The position numbers were made by a program, and so were the translations under genes. A stretch of 64,000 nt of DNA from RYN-230 sp963813975 (GTDB lineage: Bacteria > Actinomycetota > Actinomycetes > Streptosporangiales > Streptosporangiaceae), in the NCBI GenBank assembly GCA_963813975.1, contig CAWFAP010000007.1, positions 806,001 through 870,000 on the forward strand, read 5' to 3'. The notes under the pieces are model-generated. The model searched no databases. It was given only the letters and a program-made list of their open reading frames with translations, and was not told where the DNA came from. The stretch's first letter is position 1, and the number at the start of each line of letters is the position of its first letter. This document shows, in pieces, positions 24,315-32,227 of the stretch.

Positions 24315-25095
24315 ACGCTGAACGGGCCGGTGAGCCGGTCAATGTCCACGGCGCCGGGCCCGGCGCCACGGCAGCCGGGCACCTGGGAGGCGCCGAAATG
24401 GCCGCCCCGGGCCCAGTTGCGGCGGCGCTGGTGCCCGGGCCGGACGGAGCCGGGACAGGGTGCGGGGCGCCCCGCGGGCCAGCCGCGGGCTACGTGCCAC
24501 GAGTCGAGCCAGCTGACGATGTCACGCACGCGCCGCACCGGGCCGTCGGTGAACGGTGCCCACGCGTGTCCGATCACGCCGATCTGCGCGCAGACGCGGC
24601 CCTCATTGTTGACCCCGGCCAGACCGTCCCGGGCGGGCGGTGCGGTCGGCTCCCCCGGGGGCGGCCCGTCGCGGCGGCCAGCTGCCGCTGGCCAGGACCG
24701 TGGGTCCAGCCGGTGCCCTGCGTCCAGTCCGCCCCATGGGTCCAGCTCGTGTTCTGCATCCAGTCCGGGTCCCCGGTCCAGTCCGGGTCCCCGGTCCAGT
24801 CCGGGTCCCGGGTCCAGTCCGGCTCCTGGGTCCAGTTCGGCTCCCCGGCCCAGCCGAGGGCCCGCCCGGCCCGGACCACCGGGATGAGCTGGGCCACCTC
24901 GCCCGAGAGCGGATTCCAGATCAGATGGACCGGGCGGCCGAGTTCGATGAGCTGTTCCGCCACCTCCCGGGCCGACACCGTCATGGGGTCGGCGTGCAGT
25001 ACCAGCCACACCGCCCGCGGGGCGCCGCCTTTCAGGCGGCCGCCGTCAGCGGCCGCGGGGAGTCGCTCAGCCCCCGGCATCCACGCGTCAGTCAC
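24212..25095 (-). CDS. hypothetical protein with Trp-Thr hexapeptide repeats, apparent frameshift
   Basis: Two frames together look like one gene. From the ATG at 25095 the first frame encodes APRAVWLVLHADPMTVS…HLIWNPLSGEVAQLIPVVR, which resembles a conserved actinobacterial domain. It then runs into eight 6-residue repeats of the type DPDWTG (residues 85–132). The conserved continuation (GLAGVNNEGRV, IGVIGHAWAPFTDGP, WARGGHFGASQVPG) lies one frame away (−1) and runs to 24212. The switch falls between ~24700 and 24635, near CCCCCGGGGG at 24652. It may be an indel, an assembly error or a programmed slip. The domain function is unknown; the HFGxSQVP pattern occurs in uncharacterised phage-like or amidase-adjacent proteins. 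Its 3' end overlaps the MocR gene. Confidence 0.6.
24700..24843 (-). repeat. 18-bp minisatellite encoding Trp-Thr hexapeptides
   Basis: Eight units of 18 bp (core ggtccagtccgggtcccc on the + strand). In the frame of the 25095 start they encode [EDN]P[DN]WT[QRG]-type repeats. Trp is kept in all eight units despite drift elsewhere, which suggests that this is the coding frame. Confidence 0.8.
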
Positions 25096-25111
25096 TACGA
25101 TCCTTCCGAGG

Positions 25112-25121
25112 GGTCTAGACC
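25112..25121. promoter_or_regulatory. GGTCTAGACC palindrome, similar to a DasR-responsive element core
   Basis: A perfect 10-bp palindrome sits between the divergent hypothetical gene (25095) and the phosphotransferase gene (25247). DasR, the N-acetylglucosamine-responsive GntR regulator of streptomycetes, binds a TGGTCTAGACCA-type site. The inner 10 bases match, but the outer T/A pair is G/T here. No DasR gene is in the window. Confidence 0.4.
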
Positions 25122-25246
25122 TATGTCCGATCTGGCTCCCTTTAAGTACCTACGCCAGGGCAGCCCAATAGTCCATAGGCCGGTCCCACCACGGCCCACG
25201 GCACGCGGGCGGCCCGGGCCCCGAGCACGGGACAGGAGTGAGGGTT

Positions 25247-26323
25247 GTGGCGGATGACGATGTCCCCGGGATCGACGACGTCCCGCGGCTCGGCCGGTGG
25301 CTGCACGACAACGGCCTGACGGCCACCGGGGCGCCGCCCCGGGTCCGGCTGATCGCGGGGGGCCGGTCCAACCTGACCTACCTGCTGGAGCCGGGGGAGG
25401 AGGCGGCCCGGCTCGTGCTGCGGCGTCCGCCGCTGGGCCACGTGCTGCCCACCGCGCACGACATGAGCCGGGAGTACACGGTGCTCAGCGCGCTGGCGGG
25501 CACCGATGTCCCGGTGCCCGCCCCGATGGCGCTGTGCCCGGACGCGGACGTGATCGGGGCGCCGTTCTACCTGATGCGGTACGTGCCGGGGCTGGTGCTG
25601 CGCAGCGCCGAGGACGGGTCGCGGCTCACCCCGGCTCAGGCGCGGCAGCTCTCCGAGGGCTTCACGGACATGCTCGCCGCGATCCACCGGGTGGATCTGG
25701 CCGCCACCGGGCTGGCCAGCTTCGGGCGTCCCGAGGGGTACATGGACCGGCAATTGGCCCGCTGGCAGCGGCAGTGGGAACTGTCCACCACCCGGGAGAT
25801 GCCGGGGTACGAGGACCTCACCCGGCGGCTCGCAGCGGGCCTGCCGGGCCGGTCCGCGCGGCGGTCCTCGGCCGGGACCCTGGTGCACGGCGACTACCGG
25901 CTGGATAACATGCTCGTCACGCTGGCCGGCGGCTCGGTCCGGCCCGCCATAGCGGCCGTCCTGGACTGGGAGATGTCCACCCTGGGCGACCCGCTGGCCG
26001 ATCTCGGGCTGGCCCTCGTGTACTGGACGGAGCCGGGCGACGGCGACTCTCTGGACGTCGAGTGGGCCCCGGAGATCACCACCGGGCCGGGATTCCTGAC
26101 CCGCGCGCAGATCGCGGGCCGCTACGCCGCGGCGACCGGGCGGGACGTCTCTGGGCTCGGGTACTACATGGCCTTCGGCTGCTTCAAGCTCGCCGTGGTG
26201 CTCGAGGGCATCCACGCCAGGTTCCTGCAGAAGAAGACGGTGGGCGAGGGGTTCGAGAAGGAAGGGGCGGCGGTCCCGTCGCTGATCCAGCGGGCACATC
26301 ATCTGCTGGATGAGGGTGTCTGA
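25247..26323 (+). CDS. APH-fold phosphotransferase (ACAD10/11-like kinase)
   Basis: About 358 residues from the GTG at 25247, which has AGGAG 8 nt upstream (GTG 25238 is also in frame). Nucleotide-loop GGRSNLTYLLE, Lys-position region RLVLRRPPLG, catalytic loop VHGDYRLDNML and DFG-equivalent VLDWEMSTLGDPLADL are intact. This subfamily often accompanies acyl-CoA dehydrogenases and may phosphorylate hydroxyacyl substrates; it is not necessarily an antibiotic-resistance enzyme. No acyl-CoA dehydrogenase gene is adjacent here. Confidence 0.88.
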   Translation: MADDDVPGIDDVPRLGRWLHDNGLTATGAPPRVRLIAGGRSNLTYLLEPGEEAARLVLRRPPLGHVLPTAHDMSREYTVLSALAGTDVPVPAPMALCPDADVIGAPFYLMRYVPGLVLRSAEDGSRLTPAQARQLSEGFTDMLAAIHRVDLAATGLASFGRPEGYMDRQLARWQRQWELSTTREMPGYEDLTRRLAAGLPGRSARRSSAGTLVHGDYRLDNMLVTLAGGSVRPAIAAVLDWEMSTLGDPLADLGLALVYWTEPGDGDSLDVEWAPEITTGPGFLTRAQIAGRYAAATGRDVSGLGYYMAFGCFKLAVVLEGIHARFLQKKTVGEGFEKEGAAVPSLIQRAHHLLDEGV

Positions 26324-26398
26324 CCCGTTCTGCTGTCCGGGCCCGTTCCCCGTCCGGCCGGTGCGCGGCCCGGGCCGGTGCGCGGCCCGGACAAGGAA

Positions 26399-26433
26399 AT
26401 GAGGCCCGGCACCCCGCTCTTGCCGGACCTCAT
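26399..26433. terminator. hairpin copy 1 of a triplicated element
   Basis: Stem arms ATGAGGCCCGGCA and TGCCGGACCTCAT (one C·A mismatch) enclose the loop ccccgctct. The location 76 bp after the phosphotransferase stop, between convergent genes, suggests a terminator read from either side. No T tract follows. Confidence 0.65.
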
Positions 26434-26497
26434 GTCCCGTCCCCGGCTAGTGGCCCGGTGAAAACTCGCGCCGAGCCGACCGTGCCGGGGGGCTACC

Positions 26498-26532
26498 GTG
26501 AGGCCCGGCACCCCGCTCTTGCCGGACCTCAC
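26498..26532. terminator. hairpin copy 2 of a triplicated element
   Basis: Stem arms GTGAGGCCCGGCA and TGCCGGACCTCAC with the same C·A mismatch and the same loop ccccgctct as copy 1. The closing pair A–T of copy 1 is G–C here, a compensatory change. It is preceded by ctaccg, as in copy 3 (gtaccg). Confidence 0.65.
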
Positions 26533-26598
26533 GCCCTGCTCTCCGGCAAGAGCCCTGGCGGCGAACCCGCCACCGGGGGCCCCGGCTGGAGAAGTACC

Positions 26599-26633
26599 GT
26601 GAGGCCCGACGCCCCGCTCTCGTCGGGCCTCAC
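26599..26633. terminator. hairpin copy 3 with compensated stem changes
   Basis: Stem arms GTGAGGCCCGACG and CGTCGGGCCTCAC are fully paired. Relative to copies 1 and 2, the inner pairs change on both sides (GCA/TGC to ACG/CGT) and the mismatch is repaired, while the loop ccccgctct stays identical. It lies 107 bp beyond the stop of the VWA gene. Confidence 0.65.
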
Positions 26634-26740
26634 AAACAAGACGCGGCGCTCCGCAGGGGGGTTGTCATAAATCCGTAAGAAATTTTGGCGGGCCCTCAGC
26701 AGCCGCATTATGCCTGCTCAGGCCCGCTCTGCGGGACGCC

Positions 26741-28507
26741 TCAGCCCCCGCAGTTGGGGGAGCAGAGCCGTCGCGCGACCGCGCGGAAGAACACGTTGCT
26801 GATCTGCGCCGGGTTGGTGATGTTGTACGCCTGACCGCCGGTGGCGCTGGCGATCTTCTGCAGCGCGTTGAAGTCGCCGGCGTTGCCGAACTTGATCACG
26901 ATGATCTCGACCCGCCGCCGGGGGTTGTACAGCGCCCGCAGCTGCTTAACCAGATCCGGGGCGGAGATATCGCCCGGCGCGTTGTCCACCCCGGCCGTCA
27001 TGACCAGGACCGCGTTGTCGTACCGGGCCTGGTAGGTGGCGGTCATCTCCTTGAAGCCGGCCAGGATCGAGCCGTACAGGGCCGCGGGGAGGGGGACCGG
27101 CTTGCCGGTCTTGGCCACCGCCGCGACCTGCTGGCGCCGGGTGATCAGGCCGAGCGGGGCAGCCAGCGGGCCCACCGGTACCAGCTGCTTGTAGGGCAGG
27201 TTCCCGTTCAGGTGGCTCGCGAACGCCCAGTCACCCATCTGGGTGCCGTCCGGGAACTGGGCCAGGCCCAGGGCCGCGGCCTGGGCGAGTACCTGTTCCA
27301 GGGTCGGGCCGCCGGGCGCGACCGGGGTGGCCATCTGCTTCGAGACGTCCAGCAGCACGAGGTCCCGGGACCCGAGGCTGAGCCGCTGCCAGGCCTGCAG
27401 GCTCGTCGGCGCCTCCCCCGGGCCGGTCGCCGGGGACAGCTTGGGCGGCCCGGTGGTCAGCCCATACTGGCTGATCCAGGCCGGCGCGCTCCCGGTGGCG
27501 GACCGGAAGCCCTCGTAGCGCACATAGGACGTCGAGTAGGTCGAACGCAGCGCCTTCTCGAAGACCCGGGCCGCTTTCAGCTTGAGCGGATCGGAGGTGG
27601 TCGTGACGTAGGGGTAGTCCAGCTGGGGCGTGCCCTGCACCGGGTAGCGGCCGGAGAGCGGGTCCTGCGGGTGGGACCGGTCGAACTGTGCGACCGCCTG
27701 CTCGGAGGCGATGGTGACCGGGCGCTCGTCCCGGGGCGGCTGGGCCAGGCTGGCCAGCGTGGCGAGCGCACCGTTACTCCCCGAATCCCGGGTGACCTGG
27801 ACGTTGAACACGAAGTCGGTGAACGCGGCCAGGGCCTTGGCGCCCGTGCCGGCCACCTGCTGAAGCATCTGCTGGAGCTGGATGAGCGTGGCGAGCCCGG
27901 CGGAACTCCGCGCCGGGTCGGGGAACTCCACGTGCAGCCCGAGGCCCGTGGCCGGGCCGCCGACCCGCTGGGGGAGTAGGAACTGCCAGCCCACCGACGA
28001 GCCGAAGGCCGGCATCTGCGCCGCCACGGACCGGGGCATCACGATCATGAGCGGGGACCGGGCCACCGTGATGCCGGTGGGCCGGACCAGCTGCGCCCCC
28101 GCCGGGGAGCTGCGGGCCACGTCGGCCCAGAGGGAAGAGTCCGGGATCCAGGCGTCGAATCCCGCCTGGCCGGACGGTGATTTCTGCCCGGACACTTCCG
28201 CGGCCGCGGTCGATGGCTGCTCGCTGATCACATGGACCACGGCGCAGTGCCCATTCACGTCGTTGCGCTGTGCGTTGAACCACTTGCTCACGTGGCGGAT
28301 GGCGGGGGCGATCTCGTCGGCCGCGGCCAGGTTGACCACGACCGGGTGGTCCGTGCAGGCCGCCCGGGACACGACGGCCTCCGCGCCGAACGCGACCAGC
28401 AGCGTGGCGACGATCACGCCCGCCAGCGTCAGTGCGATCAGCGTGACCCGTCTCGGCCGCCCGCGCCGGTCGCGACGGTCCGGGTGCCCAGTGACTCCAG
28501 CGTTCAC
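26741..28507 (-). CDS. membrane-anchored substrate-binding/VWA-domain protein
   Basis: 588 residues. One N-terminal membrane helix (~22–46, VTLIALTLAGVIVATLLVAFGAE) leaves the rest outside the cell. Residues ~55–330 resemble a periplasmic-binding-type domain (SBP_bac_11-like: VVVNLAAADEIAPAI, FDAWIPDSSLW). Residues ~385–580 form a von Willebrand A domain with a degenerate metal site (LVLLDVSKQM, where DxSxS reads DVSKQ; then MTAGVDNAPG). Such proteins are common in actinomycetes and may sense or bind extracellular ligands. It appears monocistronic. Confidence 0.85.
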   Translation of the reverse strand: MNAGVTGHPDRRDRRGRPRRVTLIALTLAGVIVATLLVAFGAEAVVSRAACTDHPVVVNLAAADEIAPAIRHVSKWFNAQRNDVNGHCAVVHVISEQPSTAAAEVSGQKSPSGQAGFDAWIPDSSLWADVARSSPAGAQLVRPTGITVARSPLMIVMPRSVAAQMPAFGSSVGWQFLLPQRVGGPATGLGLHVEFPDPARSSAGLATLIQLQQMLQQVAGTGAKALAAFTDFVFNVQVTRDSGSNGALATLASLAQPPRDERPVTIASEQAVAQFDRSHPQDPLSGRYPVQGTPQLDYPYVTTTSDPLKLKAARVFEKALRSTYSTSYVRYEGFRSATGSAPAWISQYGLTTGPPKLSPATGPGEAPTSLQAWQRLSLGSRDLVLLDVSKQMATPVAPGGPTLEQVLAQAAALGLAQFPDGTQMGDWAFASHLNGNLPYKQLVPVGPLAAPLGLITRRQQVAAVAKTGKPVPLPAALYGSILAGFKEMTATYQARYDNAVLVMTAGVDNAPGDISAPDLVKQLRALYNPRRRVEIIVIKFGNAGDFNALQKIASATGGQAYNITNPAQISNVFFRAVARRLCSPNCGG

Positions 28508-28614
28508 GGCGTCCCTCGATCAGGAAATCCGTGGTTCCCCACGGCCTCGATCCTCGACCTTATCGGGGCAATGCGGGACGGATCAGGCGGTTCTCCGGTT
28601 TGTAATCTGTCAGC

Positions 28615-29589
28615 ATGGCTGGCCCCATCGAGGTACGCGACCCGGCCGATCCGCGGCTCGCCGACTTCGTCTCGCTGACCGACTCCGCCATGCGCCTCAG
28701 CATGGAGTCGCGGGACGGATTGTTTGTCGCGGAAGGGGAAAAGGTCATCCGCCGGGCGCTCGCCGCGGGGTTCGCGGCCCGATCCCTGCTGGTCACGTCG
28801 AGCCGCCTGGCCCGGCTGGGCAGCCTGGCGCAGGAGTGCCCCGGCCCGGTGTACGTGGTGGACGATGACGTCGCCCGCCAGCTCACCGGGTACCGGGTGC
28901 ACCGCGGCGCGCTGGCCTCGATGGCCCGGCGCGAACTCCCCGCCGTGGAAGGGCTGCTGGCCGGAGCGCGGCGCGTGGTGGTGCTGGAGGACCTGGTCGA
29001 CCACGGCAACGTGGGGGCCATCTTCCGCTGCGCGGCGGCGTTCGGCGCCGACGCGGTGATCTTGTCGCCGCGCTGCGCCGACCCGCTCTACCGGCGGGCG
29101 GTGAAGGTGTCCATGGGCGCGGTCTTCGCCATCCCGTACGCGCGGATGACCGACTGGTACGGCGGCCTGGCGCAGCTGCGCGGAGCCGGGTTCCGGCTGC
29201 TCGCGCTGACCCCGGACCAGTCCGCGACGCCGATCGGTATCGCGCTCGGACCCGGAAGCCGCCCGGACGACCGGGTCGCGCTGCTGCTCGGTACCGAGGG
29301 CGACGGGCTGTCCTCCCACTGGATGGACGAAGCCGACCGCCGCGTGTGCATCCAGATGGCCCCGCATGCGATGGCGGCCGGCGTGGACTCCCTCAACGTC
29401 GTCGCGGCCGCCGCCATCGCCTGCCACGCCCTGGCCGCCACCCCCGGCCCGCCACCTGCGTCGGCCCCGCCACCTGCGTCGGTCCCGCCACCTGCGTCGG
29501 TCCCGCCACCTGCGTCGGTCCCGCCACCTGCGTCGGTCCCGCCACCGTCCGCCCCCGATGCCGTGGATGAAACGCTGGGGCCTCCCTAA
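28615..29589 (+). CDS. SpoU/TrmH-family RNA 2'-O-methyltransferase
   Basis: 324 residues. The N-terminal substrate-binding part (~1–105) precedes the SPOUT knot. Motif 1 reads LEDLVDHGNVGAIFRCAAAFG, motif 2 LLLGTEGDGLS and motif 3 MAAGVDSLNVVAAAAIACHAL, so the SAM-binding knot is complete. The last ~45 residues are a PPPASV repeat tail encoded by a minisatellite and are not part of the enzyme fold. Target is probably 23S rRNA or tRNA. It is divergent from the VWA gene. Confidence 0.92.
   Translation: MAGPIEVRDPADPRLADFVSLTDSAMRLSMESRDGLFVAEGEKVIRRALAAGFAARSLLVTSSRLARLGSLAQECPGPVYVVDDDVARQLTGYRVHRGALASMARRELPAVEGLLAGARRVVVLEDLVDHGNVGAIFRCAAAFGADAVILSPRCADPLYRRAVKVSMGAVFAIPYARMTDWYGGLAQLRGAGFRLLALTPDQSATPIGIALGPGSRPDDRVALLLGTEGDGLSSHWMDEADRRVCIQMAPHAMAAGVDSLNVVAAAAIACHALAATPGPPPASAPPPASVPPPASVPPPASVPPPASVPPPSAPDAVDETLGPP
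29448..29545 (+). repeat. 18-bp minisatellite in the methyltransferase tail
   Basis: Five units of gccacctgcgtcggtccc (first with one change) encode a Pro-Pro-Pro-Ala-Ser-Val hexapeptide repeat at the C-terminus of the SpoU protein. The length is a multiple of three, so copy number can vary without frameshift. Confidence 0.88.
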
Positions 29590-29632
29590 CCCTTCGTGCG
29601 TGACAGCGCGTCATTGATCATGGCCAGCGCCG

Positions 29633-29702
29633 ACGTTTCACGCTGGACGTGCGCCATTCCGGGGTTCTTTGGCCCGATCGGCGCACGGTCGGCGTGAAAC
29701 GT
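29633..29702. repeat. long inverted repeat A (related to repeat B at 43769)
   Basis: A 23-bp arm (29633–29655) and its partner (29680–29702) match at 20 of 23 positions, around a 24-nt loop. The arms begin acgtttcacgc and end gcgcacggtcggcgtgaaac. A tgatca palindrome lies ~15 bp upstream. It sits between convergent genes (29589 and 29829), so it may also terminate transcription. Confidence 0.8.
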
Positions 29703-29828
29703 GGGCGGGAGGGGCCAGTGTGACTGGAGGGACACGGTCCCGGAAGGCGGGGCGGCCGGGGCGGACTCCCCTCACGTCGTCACCGGCGCCGCCATCGCCG
29801 GTGGCGCCCTGGCTGGTCCGGCCCCGGT

Positions 29829-30941
29829 TCAGGAGCCAGCCGGCAGGGGGCAGGCGGCGCGGAGACGGCGCTCGGCGGCCGGGCCGGCGTCGGCCCGGTC
29901 CAGGCCGAGCAGGGCCGCGCCCGCGATCGGCGGTACCTCCACCACGCGGACCTCCGCGCCCGGCGCCTGGCCGGCCAGCCGCTCGGTGATCCAGCCGATG
30001 AGCTGAGGATCGCGGGCGGTGAGCACGCCTCCGCCCAGCACGACCGGGACCGCCTGCCCGGCCAGGCCGAGCCGGCGGATCACCGTCCCGGCCATCGTGA
30101 CGATCTCATCGGCCAGGCGGCTGACCAGGTCGCAGGCCACCTGATCGCCCTCGCGGGCGGTGGCCAGCAGCCGCGGCGCCAGGCCCTGCAGGTCGTCCTC
30201 GGCGATCTTCTCCAGGTGGATCGCCACCGCGACGTCACGGACCTCGGGCATGCCGAAGTGGCCGGCCACCACGTCGCGCAGCGCAGTCTGTGGGCCCCGG
30301 CCGTCCTCGGCGCGGATCGCCCACCACAACGCCGCCCGGCCGAGGCCGTAGGCGCCGCCCCAGTCGCCGGTGATGCCACCCAGCGCGAGGAACCCGGTGG
30401 TCCGCCCGTCCGGGGCGACGCCGACGCAGTTGATGCCGGCCCCGCAGGTCACCGCGACCCCCCAGTGGTGGTCGCCCGGGGTGTCCAGACCCGCCCGGAG
30501 GACCGCGAACGTGTCGTTGGCGACCTGGGTGGTCGTGCTCCACCCGGCGGCCGCGATCATGCCGGCCAGGCGTTCCTCTTCCTCGGGCAGGTCGGCGTTG
30601 GCCATGCAGGCCACGGTGTGCGCTGCCACCGGCCACCCGCCCGGCAGTCCTGCCCTCAGGGCGGCTGCCCCGATCACGGTGCCGATCGACGCCAGCACCT
30701 CCGGGGTGGGGAACGTGCGCACGCCCGGGCCGCGGCCGCTGGCGAGCAGCGCCCCGTCCGCGGCCACCAGGGCGATGTCGGTCTTGCTGTTCCCGCCGTC
30801 GATGGCCAGCACGGCGGGCAATTCGGGCCCCGCCGGAGGCGGGTCTCTCCGAGCCGGCGATTCGCGGGGGCCGGGGGTTCCGGGGGTAGTCCCCCGGGGA
30901 AGCGGAGCGGGGGGTCGTTCCCCTGGGCTAGCCGAGGCCAT
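29829..30941 (-). CDS. BadF/BadG-family sugar kinase (N-acetylglucosamine kinase-like)
   Basis: 370 residues from the ATG at 30941, which overlaps the GH4 stop by one base (TGATG). ASKHA-fold motifs are clear: phosphate-1 LAIDGGNSKTDIAL, the Asn-Asp stretch ANDTFAVLRAG, GVAVTCGAGINCVGV and adenosine motif VVLGGGVLTARD. Members phosphorylate amino sugars or glucosides. It is the last gene of the eight-gene operon. The Pro-rich ~40-residue N-terminus is non-conserved. Confidence 0.88.
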   Translation of the reverse strand: MASASPGERPPAPLPRGTTPGTPGPRESPARRDPPPAGPELPAVLAIDGGNSKTDIALVAADGALLASGRGPGVRTFPTPEVLASIGTVIGAAALRAGLPGGWPVAAHTVACMANADLPEEEERLAGMIAAAGWSTTTQVANDTFAVLRAGLDTPGDHHWGVAVTCGAGINCVGVAPDGRTTGFLALGGITGDWGGAYGLGRAALWWAIRAEDGRGPQTALRDVVAGHFGMPEVRDVAVAIHLEKIAEDDLQGLAPRLLATAREGDQVACDLVSRLADEIVTMAGTVIRRLGLAGQAVPVVLGGGVLTARDPQLIGWITERLAGQAPGAEVRVVEVPPIAGAALLGLDRADAGPAAERRLRAACPLPAGS

Positions 30942-32206
30942 CACCGGCTGGCAGTCCAGGGCAGGAAGTCGCGGTTCTCGGCGAGAAGCCGGTCGGTCAG
31001 CCCGTCGGCCAGGTCGAGCTGGCCGACCAGGGGATGGGCCAGCAACGCGGCCCGGACGCGGTCCCGGCCGCCACGCAGCGCCGCGTCCACGGCCAGTTCC
31101 TCGTACGCGGACACGTGCGCCACCAGCCCGCGCATCAGCGGCGGCAGCGGCGCGGCCAGCACCGGACGGGCACCGTCCGCGCCGATCACCGCGGGCACCT
31201 CGATCACCGCGTCGGCGTCCAGGAACGGGAACGTGCCCGCGTTCCGGACGTTGACCACCTGGGTGTCGCCGGTGTCGCCGGCCAGCGAGGCGAGCAGGGC
31301 CACCGCTGCCTCGGAGTAGAACGCGCCGCCCCGCTCCGACAGCAGCCCGGGCTTGTGGTCCAGGCCCGGGTCGGCGTACATGACCAGGAGCTCCCGCTCG
31401 ATTGCCGCGACCTCCTCGGCCCGGGTCGGGCGGGTCCGTTCCTCGGCCACCACCGCGTCGTGCGCCCAGAAGTAGCGCAGGTAATAGGACGGCACCGCGC
31501 CCACGTCGTGCAGGACCGACGGGGGCAGCCCGGTGTGCGAGGCGATCTCCTCGTCGTGGGCCGCGATCAGCCCGGGCAGCCGGTCGGTGCCGTCCACCAT
31601 GACGGCCCGCTCCCAGGTCAGGTGGTTCAGGCCGACGTGATCCAGCAGGACCTGGGACGGGTCGGTGCCGAGCAGCCGGGCGAACAGCCGCTGGAACCCG
31701 ATCGCCACGTTGCACAGGCCGACCGCGCGGTGCCCGGCGTCCAGCAGGGCGCGGGTGACGATGCCGACCGGGTTGGTGAAGTCGATGATCCAGGCACCGG
31801 GGTCGGCCCGCTGCCGGGCCCGCTCCGCGATGTCCAGCACGATCGGCACCGTGCGCAGCGCCTTGGCCAGCCCGCCCGCGCCGGTGGTCTCCTGGCCGAC
31901 GCAGCCGCATTCCAGCGGCCAGGTCTCGTCCCGCTGGCGGGCGGCCTGGCCGCCGACCCGGAGCTGGAGCAGGACCGCGCCCGCCCCGTCGACTCCCTCG
32001 TCCAGGCTGGTCGTCCAGCTGACCCGGGCCGGGTGCCCGTACGCGCGCATGATCCGGGCCGACACCGGCCCGACCGCGGCCAGCCTGCTCTCGTCCGGGT
32101 CGACCAGGGTCAGCTCGCTGACCTTGAGCGCGCCCGTGAGCCGGGCCACCCCGTCGACCAGTTCCGGCGTGTACGTCGATCCGCCGCCCACCACAGTGAT
32201 TTTCAC
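30941..32206 (-). CDS. GH4 6-phospho-beta-glucosidase
   Basis: 421 residues. Rossmann start MKITVVGGGSTYTPELV, the Mn-binding Cys in GLCNVAIGF and His in DHVGLNHLTW, and FTNPVGIVTRA fit GH4 enzymes. These cleave 6-phospho-glycosides by an NAD-dependent redox-elimination mechanism and need a phosphorylated substrate. The gene lies between the ABC ATPases and the BadF kinase, so the substrate is probably a phosphorylated disaccharide made inside the cell. Confidence 0.92.
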   Translation of the reverse strand: MKITVVGGGSTYTPELVDGVARLTGALKVSELTLVDPDESRLAAVGPVSARIMRAYGHPARVSWTTSLDEGVDGAGAVLLQLRVGGQAARQRDETWPLECGCVGQETTGAGGLAKALRTVPIVLDIAERARQRADPGAWIIDFTNPVGIVTRALLDAGHRAVGLCNVAIGFQRLFARLLGTDPSQVLLDHVGLNHLTWERAVMVDGTDRLPGLIAAHDEEIASHTGLPPSVLHDVGAVPSYYLRYFWAHDAVVAEERTRPTRAEEVAAIERELLVMYADPGLDHKPGLLSERGGAFYSEAAVALLASLAGDTGDTQVVNVRNAGTFPFLDADAVIEVPAVIGADGARPVLAAPLPPLMRGLVAHVSAYEELAVDAALRGGRDRVRAALLAHPLVGQLDLADGLTDRLLAENRDFLPWTASR

Positions 32207-32227
32207 GTCACAACACCCGGATCCCCA

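Larger units (their letters stand above)
26324..26740. other. intergenic region between convergent genes holding three related hairpins
   Basis: No coding gene is supported in these 417 bases. The content is three 35-nt stem-loops (separate entries) spaced about 100 bp apart, plus a GC-rich direct repeat (gtgcgcggcccggg) near 26361. Both flanking genes end toward this region. Confidence 0.7.

Noticed and set aside
24450..25171. Rightward frames over the Trp-Thr repeat region
   Set aside because: They contain repeated VQSGS-type strings that are simply the antisense of the minisatellite; no conserved domain is seen.
25247..26323. Aminoglycoside resistance gene
   Set aside because: Motifs fit the ACAD10/11-like APH branch rather than resistance phosphotransferases.
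30941..31910. Upstream extension of the BadF kinase frame through the GH4 gene
   Set aside because: The frame happens to stay open, but the kinase motifs begin after the ATG at 30941 and the GH4 protein explains this DNA.
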